NCBI GenBank assembly: GCA_963580455.1
Contig: OY756966.1
Location: 18,727,001 to 18,791,000, forward strand
Source: Euonymus europaeus
Taxonomy: Eukaryota > Streptophyta > Magnoliopsida > Celastrales > Celastraceae
Direction: 5' to 3'
Length of the DNA: 64,000 bases
The notes under the pieces were generated by a model. It had not been told where the DNA came from and did not search any database. It saw only the letters and a program-made list of their open reading frames with translations. The position numbers were made by a program, and so were the translations under genes. This document shows positions 58,650-64,000 of the stretch, piece after piece; positions within the stretch are counted from its first letter, which is position 1, and every line of letters begins with the position of its first letter.

Positions 58650-59720
58650 ATCCACTATGTGATTTGTGAGTTTACAATGAGTACATAACAAGTTCGGTTT
58701 GCCTTGTTGAGACTTGGCTACATCTTTGTTGTTGTTGTAAGTTTTGAAATTTGGCTTATTGTTCTATCCTTGCTGAGTAAACTTATTCACTGCAATGGCT
58801 ATGGCCTAATCTAAGATATGTGCTTCTGAGCTTCTAATCTTCTGTTTACTTTCTTCCTGAAGAACTGCATTGAATGCTTGTGTAACATCTAGTAATGGAT
58901 TCATAATTAGCAACTGACTACTCATATCACTATATGAATCATTTAAGACCATCAAGAATTGAATAAATCTTTCTTGTTGTCTTTTCTCAACTTTATCTTT
59001 GTGTGCTTCACACTGAATACCACTTGCATACTGCTATTTTTTGATACTCTTGGAGTTGTTTCCAAAGTTCTTTGAGTTTGCAATAATAATCAGTCGCAGA
59101 GAGTTGTTGTTGTTTAATTTGATCATTGCAATCTCTTTTGAAATTGTAAAGACTCAAGTCCCATTGAGTATTGAATATCTTGCTTTCAATTTTGCCCATA
59201 TATTTGCTATAGTACCTGATGTAGAAACACTTGATAGGATCTATGGAGACACAATTTTTCATCCATGATTTTATCAAACTATTTGCTTGTTTCCATAGCT
59301 GATAGTTATCATCTTCAATTGCAGGAAGTGTTAAAACTCCAATAATGAAGCTTAGCTTATTTCTTTTTTGTAAAGTTGTCTCGAAGTTAGAACTCCAGAT
59401 TCGATAATTTGAGCCATTGAGCTCCAAAGTTCAATGGAGAAATCACTGGTAACAAAATTATAAGGATTTGCATATGGATTGTTTGGTTTTTAGTTGTTGA
59501 TTGCTGGCCATGTAGGTGGTGGTGGTGGTTGGTAGATTGATGGAGTAGGCAAAAGAGGTGGAAAATAATAAGGTTTAATGGTGGATGTGCCAGCAACACT
59601 AGATTGAGGTAAACTTATTATACCTCTAATGTAATTTTGTGCTTTATTCAAAGCTTGTGAGACCCTTAACAATTCTGACGGATCCACATTTGGAGGAGTC
59701 GGTGGCTGCTTCGATACCAT
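58650..59720 (-). pseudogene. Ale-like gag whose start codon overlaps the primer site
   Basis: The first Met (59718-59720) uses the last base of the LTR and the TG of the primer site, giving MVSKQPPTPPNVDPSELL. A Pro-rich segment follows, then after a frame change VELNGSNY-like MELNGSNYRIWSSNFETTL (59008-59427), then LSATDYYCKLKELWKQL. A CCHC knuckle CTHCKLTNHIVDKC lies at about 58670-58712. Both the start placement and the knuckle are clear; the frame is broken near 59460 and 59000. Confidence 0.82.
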
Positions 59721-60136
59721 GATATCTTTTATTGTTTGCAGATAATTTGATCAAGAAGAAGTAGAATGAGATCAAGAACATAGAAGCAAGAGCTGAGGGA
59801 AGAACAAGATAAAGACTCTAAACATTGTGTATATAAGATACAATTTGAAAGTAAATGGTCATTGAATGATGTGACCAGTAAAGGAAAGTATAAAGAAATA
59901 ATACATGTAAAATATATCATCTTGACTTATGAAACAAAGACCTAAATGGTGCCGCATGGGATAAAACTCAAATATCAAAAGTTACATTGAAACGGTGCGT
60001 GTAGCACTTAAGTGAAGAGGACAGAACACGTGTAAACAACGTGTCCATCATCTCCATCTCTCAGAAGTTCTCTTTGACGATGATTATGGACCAGATTGTT
60101 CTCGATCTGTAGATTCCTCCTTCATACATTCTGTCA
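59720..60136 (-). repeat. 5' LTR of Ale-like element (417 bp)
   Basis: TG...CA ends. On - it carries two ACGTGT/ACACGT-type boxes (60026-60047) and a TTATATAC TATA-like box (about 59829-59836). Confidence 0.9.
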
Positions 60137-60589
60137 GTTGCTCAGAACATAACCAGAATAAAGCGTGACTACTGGATTGGTGCAGGCTTGATTGCTCTAA
60201 TGTGTACGTAAAATGTATTTTTATATCGTGTGTGAATCTAGAATCTTGACATCCCTCTCTATATAAAACATCATGGGTGATTTGAAGATATACGAAACTT
60301 TTTGGCCAACCATAATAACATCACAAGTCTATGTGCCATTTCTAATTTGGTATAATTGTACCACTAATTAAAATTAGGGTATATTTATGGCATTGGAATG
60401 TTATTGATTATTCACCGTAAGATAAATAACTTGACAAAATAAAATGCTATATCAAGATAACAATGTAAATAGTTTAATCGCACAATAACTTAAGATCAAC
60501 TAGATTATCACCACAATATGTAATCTAGTTATTTGTTCCAAAATTATCTAGATTAGCACTACAAGATGCAATCAAGACAATTCAACAAG

Positions 60590-62132
60590 ATCAATTTATT
60601 TGACACCACAAGATGCAATCAGTTGAATCGAGTTAATGTTACTTGAATCAAAAATAGAATATATAGTAAGGAATAAAAATAGTTGCAGCACTATAATCAA
60701 TAGCAACAATAATATGTAAATGAAATGCTAAATTAAAGTGCTGAAAAATAAAGAGATAGGAACGAGAATTTTATAATGGTTCAGCCCAAGTTGGCCTATG
60801 TCCACTCTCTAAGGCAACCCCTTAGATTCCACTACTTCACTCGCTTGTTTGAATGGAGTCAAGCTCACTCGTACACCCATGGTTTAAGGCTAACCGAGGA
60901 CACTTACAACAAGTGGTTTTGGCTAACCACCAACCCTTACAATATCAATAAAAACGCTCTTTTCAGTAGCTCTCAAATAGCTTAATAAGGAATTGTTTTG
61001 GCTCAAGGATTTAGGCACTTTGTAGTAGCTAGATATAAAAGTTTTTAGGCACAAAGAGATGCTCTAGAATTTCTGGATTGTATAAGATGAACTTTTGGAT
61101 ATTGCTTGAGAAAGATATGTATGAATATTTAGGTTGCTCAAGAGAAAAACTTGGCTTAGATTAAAGTGATAAAGGCTCTCAAGAAATATGAGTATAATAA
61201 GAATGGACAAATAAGATTGCTAGAGATTGGAAGAACAATGCTTAAGAGAGAGAAAGATAAATCAGCCAAGTGAAGAAAGGAGAAAGCTAGAGGTGTATTT
61301 ATAGTGAAGGAAGAATGATTTGGACCATTGGATATGTGTAGAGATCAAGGCATGCATCTTATCCATTGGATTAGAGTGATAGAATATGAAAGAGAATAAA
61401 AACGATAGAGAGAATATGTCTCACAAGTTTGTAGGATGAGAAATATGTTTGTGAGGCCTTGATTTGCCATAATAGGTCTCCTTCTTTGATTTGGTTGAAA
61501 ATATCCCCTCATTTCCTTCTTTATTTGATTGAAAACTTAATTTTTTCAAGATTTCTTTATGATACACGAATTTATCCTTCATTTTCTTGAAACTTTACTT
61601 CCTATGATGTACAAGGATCTCCTCCTCTTTCCTTCTTTGTTGATTGGAGTCTTTGGCCCTTTTTTTATTTTGGTGTAGTTTGATTGCTTGATTTTTGATT
61701 ACCATCTTTGATGTAGCTGTGAACATCTTCAAGAAAATCTCTTGTTTCCTTCCATTTGGAGTGATTCTTCCTTTCCATGTTGAAGCATCTTTCAAATTCA
61801 AAAAGATTTCACTTTCTTCATCTTGGCACCACTTTTTGACTTGTCCCACCATGCCATGTCACATGCCAACTCAACTGCCATGTCACATGCCAACTCAACT
61901 GCCATGTCATCTTTATTATTTCCATAAATAGAATTCTCCATGTTACTTTGAAAGTTTGCATATATAGAGTCTTTCCATAAATAGCTTCGATCTTCCCTAC
62001 AACCATTCAAACGCTAAAGGAAAGCTTTGTAAACCTTTTAGGCTTCATGCTTTTGTTAGGCTTCAAATGTATGTATTAAATCAAAGATAAATAAACATGT
62101 ATTTTTGAAACATTCAAAACATGAATTCAACA
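60590..62132 (-). repeat. 3' LTR of second Sirevirus-like element (left end uncertain)
   Basis: Non-coding. A stem-loop block lies at 60776-60814 (GTTCAGCCCAAGTTGGCCTA), with a TTATAAAA-type box next to it on -. Left of it (60505-60630) there are three related short units (CACAATATGTAATC, ACTACAAGATGCAATC, ACACCACAAGATGCAATC). Only one LTR is in the window, so the boundary is approximate. Confidence 0.55.
61852..61916. repeat. 24-bp minisatellite, about 2.5 copies
   Basis: The unit TGCCATGTCACATGCCAACTCAAC is repeated head to tail, with a partial third copy ending TGCCATGTCATC. It is inside the Sirevirus-like LTR. Confidence 0.85.
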
Positions 62133-62295
62133 TTCTCCCCCTTTTGATGTTTTCAAAATAACCTATGTAACTTTGATTTATTTCATGAAGATACTCCCCC
62201 TGAAATCTAGTTTCACTAAACATGCATTGCTCCCCCTTAATCTATGCATTTTTAGTTCAAAGTTGCATTCATTTTCTCCCCCTTTATTTTAGAAA
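62133..62295 (-). promoter_or_regulatory. Multiple polypurine tracts of second Sirevirus-like element
   Basis: On - CAAAAGGGGGAGAA abuts the LTR (62133-62146), with further GGGGGAG-type tracts at 62194-62202, 62230-62239 and 62275-62290. This is the same pattern as 3769-4342, supporting the lineage call. Confidence 0.75.
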
Positions 62296-62389
62296 TGCAT
62301 TTAAGAGAATTAAAAAGACATTGATACATTGAGTAAATCAAGGAGTAAGACGTATACCAAGATTTCCTCTTAGAAATTCAAAACGATCT

Positions 62390-62605
62390 TAATTGAAAGG
62401 TTTAGTGAGTATATTAGCCAACTGATTCATTGTATTCACATACTCAACTTTGATTGTGCCTTGGTTTACATGATCCCTAATAAAGTGATGTCTAATATCT
62501 ATATGCTTAGCCTTAAAATGATGTACGAGATTTTTAGAAAGACTAATAGCACTTGTATTGTCACAATAAATAGGAATATCATTTACAATGAAGCCAAAAT
62601 GATAT
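62390..62605 (-). pseudogene. Sirevirus-like RNase H C-terminal fragment
   Basis: On -: IPIYCDNTSAISLSKNLVHH, then KAKHIDIRHHFIRDHV and NQLANILTKPF, parallel to 4454-4700. It is interrupted by the LTR starting at 62606. Confidence 0.88.
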
Positions 62606-63524
62606 TGTTAGCAATATCTATGTGACACTATGCTTGAACAATGTAATTTCCTAGTTTACGATACCTTGGATCCACAGTAGGTTAGAATGGGAGTTAAGTG
62701 TGAACTAAAGATCAAATGAAGATGTCAGGTAACCTGCATGAAGCTTACATGAGTTTACTGCAAGTTCAGGTAACCTGCATGTAGCCTACATGAGCTGATT
62801 GCGATTTCAGGTAACTTGCATGTAGCCTACATAAACATAAGGTCTTTTGGAATTGCATCTTGAATTACGTGATATGTTTTTCTGTGGATAATGATAACTG
62901 ATTTTATTTAATCAATTGATATGGTTAACTTAATTGATTGAAATAAAATCAAGCTGGTTTTAGAAATGATTATCTCCCCTTATTTAGATTTATCTCTTTC
63001 CTATTTTAAGAGATAACCATCTCCTCACTTTAAGGAAGTCTTTCCTTATCTTTTATGGCATTGGTTCCAAGATTAGCACACAATCTTTTTCCTAATTTCG
63101 TGGGTTAATTTTATGCATATCTTTTAGGCCATTATCTAGGGTTTTATTGGTTCCTACACATCTCATATATATTGCCTTTGGTAACCCAATAACCCTAAGT
63201 CTTTTACTCGCATGACCTGAACCAAAAATTGAGTTTTTGAGCGAGATTTTATTTTGATATAATTCATGCATTCTTGCATTGCACTTTGAGGGAATTATTG
63301 TGTGTTCTCGGAGCTTGAAGACTTCAGTGCGACTCTAGAGCATCGTTATGAAGGATGTATTTGTGGTTGGGTGTGTCGAGTGATTTGAGCAAGAAATTAG
63401 TGTAGGTGATGTGTATCATAGCTTTAGGGACATAGTTGTAGGTGATAGTGGATTTCCCAGGATTGAATTTTCCTCGTAAATATTGTGTGTTGCACTTTAT
63501 TTACTTTAAGTATTCAAATTTTCA
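62606..63524 (+). repeat. 5' LTR of + strand copia (919 bp)
   Basis: Bounded on the left by interruption of RNase H coding and on the right by the primer site. It contains a 41-bp tandem repeat (62727-62842). A CTCATATATATTGCC TATA-like box lies at about 63163-63177. Confidence 0.8.
62727..62842 (+). repeat. 41-bp tandem repeat, about 2.8 copies
   Basis: TCAGGTAACCTGCATG[TA]AGC starts at 62727, 62768 and 62809. Each unit contains the palindrome GGTAACC (third copy GGTAACT) and TACAT[GA]A. Being in the U3 part of the LTR, it could be a promoter repeat. Confidence 0.88.
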
Positions 63525-63526
63525 AT

Positions 63527-63538
63527 TGGTATCAGAGC
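63527..63538 (+). promoter_or_regulatory. Primer-binding site, initiator tRNA-Met type
   Basis: TGGTATCAGAGC, two bases after the LTR end. Confidence 0.93.
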
Positions 63539-63576
63539 AAGTCACTCTACTTACTGAGTGAAGATCGGTAGTCATA

Positions 63577-64000
63577 ATGCATACTAATCGTGATGGGAAC
63601 AAAACTCCTTTTTTCAATGGTGAAAATTTCTAAATTACAGAAATTAACGACTTCTTTTGAGATGTTGCGGATGGAGAAAGATGAGACGTTTGACCATTTT
63701 TATGCCAAGTTGAATGATATAGTGAATTTCATGTTTGCACTTGGTGAACAACTGTCACCTTCTAAAATAGTTCGAAAGATTCTATGGTCCTCGCCAGATC
63801 GTTTTCAAGCAAAGGGAGCTGCCATTGAAGAAAGCAAGGATGTTGACATACTCAAGGTAGAGGAACTTTTGGGTTCCCAAAAAGCTGAAAGGAGTTGCTT
63901 TGAAGTCTAGTCAAGAAGATTCAGATGATGACATGGAGAATTTGGTTTTATTAGCTAAGAATTTCAAAAAATATATCAAGCTGCAAAAGGGGAATACTAG
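63577..64000 (+). pseudogene. Copia gag with internal deletion
   Basis: ATG at 63577 gives MHTNRDGNKTPFFNGENF and then a stop. Immediately afterwards, in another frame, homology resumes at LQKLTTSFEMLRMEKDETFD, LNDIVNFMFALGEQL and AAIEESKDVDILKVEELLGS (UBN2-type Gag). The roughly 80-100 residues normally between NGENF and LQKL are missing, so a deletion and frame change occurred at about 63630. A further stop at 63908 precedes SSQEDSDDDMENL, and the frame continues to the window edge. Confidence 0.8.

Larger units (their letters stand above)
55289..60136 (-). mobile_element. Complete Ale-like Ty1/copia element (4,848 bp)
   Basis: LTRs 55289-55745 and 59720-60136 are flanked by the perfect duplication GTTGC (55284-55288, 60137-60141). 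Primer site TGGTATCGAAGC on - touches the 5' LTR with no spacer. A purine tract GCGCGGGGGGA abuts the 3' LTR. Gag, CCHC knuckle, protease, integrase, RT and RNase H are in copia order on - with multiple breaks. Small size, short LTRs and a compact leader suit the Ale/Retrofit lineage. The left LTR begins TA instead of TG, a single substitution. Confidence 0.92.
60142..62605 (-). mobile_element. Second Sirevirus-like copia, 3' part only
   Basis: The 3' LTR ends at 62132 (TGTTGAATTCATG start on -), its left end somewhere in 60142-60600. It is followed by a cluster of polypurine tracts and then the C-terminal RNase H, cut at 62605 by a + strand copia. The LTR contains the same stem-loop class as 1755-1786. 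The remaining internal region and 5' LTR are outside the window, to the right of the younger insertion. Confidence 0.78.
62606..64000 (+). mobile_element. + strand Ty1/copia, 5' LTR and gag start (runs off window)
   Basis: The LTR 62606-63524 starts TGTTAGCAATATC and ends TTTTCA. Then comes a 2-nt spacer, the primer site TGGTATCAGAGC (63527-63538), and gag. It interrupts the RNase H of the Sirevirus-like element, so it is younger. The right LTR and target duplication are outside the window. Confidence 0.85.

Noticed and set aside
1755..61916. Possible CRISPR-like or satellite arrays
   Set aside because: Repeats found are short tandem duplications of 2-3 units (24, 41, 57, 66, 87 and 121 bp) or dispersed palindromes; none has regular repeat-spacer structure.
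1..64000. tRNA genes suggested by TGGTATCAGAGC-like motifs
   Set aside because: Each instance sits immediately inside an LTR and is a primer-binding site; no cloverleaf context is present.

Overview
This window looks like repeat-dense (probably pericentromeric or otherwise heterochromatic) nuclear DNA of a large-genome flowering plant, most likely a eudicot. The evidence is the content: nested LTR retrotransposons of typical plant lineages (Sirevirus-like, Ale-like and other Ty1/copia; Tat/Ogre-like, Del/Tekay-like and chromodomain Ty3/gypsy), a PIF/Harbinger transposase, and a MULE-type unit with a FAR1-like transposase and a Ulp1-like protease. I see no bacterial-type genes, no rRNA or tRNA gene, no CRISPR array and no host gene that I can defend. 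Nearly all coding regions carry nonsense codons or frameshifts, so they are annotated as pseudogenes. The exact species cannot be read from the sequence.

Layout. 1-14.5 kb: the end of a Ty3/gypsy pol on + (1-141), followed by a long antisense plant-mobile-domain (PMD) plus coiled-coil gene on -. That gene is cut in two by a complete 10.9-kb Sirevirus-like copia element (1276-12216, 2.5-kb LTRs, target duplication ATTGT). 14.5-16.3 kb: non-coding leader/LTR-like DNA. 16.3-22.9 kb: a Tat/Ogre-like element on -, with RT/RNase H at 16.3-17.3 kb and an LTR-end/primer-site signature at 22.56-22.74 kb, interrupted by a doubly deleted Del/Tekay element (18188-22561). 22.9-25 kb: a PIF/Harbinger transposase pseudogene. 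26.1-27.3 kb: a chromovirus integrase-chromodomain remnant. 27619-28912: a 1.3-kb LTR retrotransposon with its own target duplication (CTCCT) and one intact reading frame joining a Gag N-terminus to a chromodomain.

30.8-37 kb: a MULE-like unit with FAR1-type transposase (+) and Ulp1-like protease (-) in convergent orientation. Its non-coding parts are sprinkled with a palindromic motif around TTCCATTGATT/AATCAATGGAA and hold one perfect 24-bp inverted repeat. 37920-45436: a large non-autonomous Tekay-like element with 2.4-kb LTRs and no gag-pol, but a 105-codon antisense ORF with a TATA-like box. 45.4-46.5 kb: another Ogre-like LTR end. 48454-54961: a decayed copia element whose 5' LTR holds a 1.25-kb solo LTR (TSD TTCAG). 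55289-60136: a complete 4.8-kb Ale-like copia (TSD GTTGC) whose gag start codon overlaps its primer-binding site. 60.1-62.6 kb: the 3' part of a second Sirevirus-like element. 62606-64000: the 5' LTR and gag start of a + strand copia inserted into it and running off the window.

How the parts relate: these are not pathway genes but layers of insertion. Target duplications and interrupted reading frames give relative ages: the Tat/Ogre-like elements are oldest, the Del/Tekay and copia elements are inserted into them, and the solo LTR and the 62.6-kb copia are younger than their hosts. The most unusual signals are the Gag-chromodomain mini element, the dispersed palindromes of the MULE unit, antisense ORFs just upstream of 3' LTRs in two unrelated gypsy elements, and a stem-loop shared by the LTRs of three copia families.
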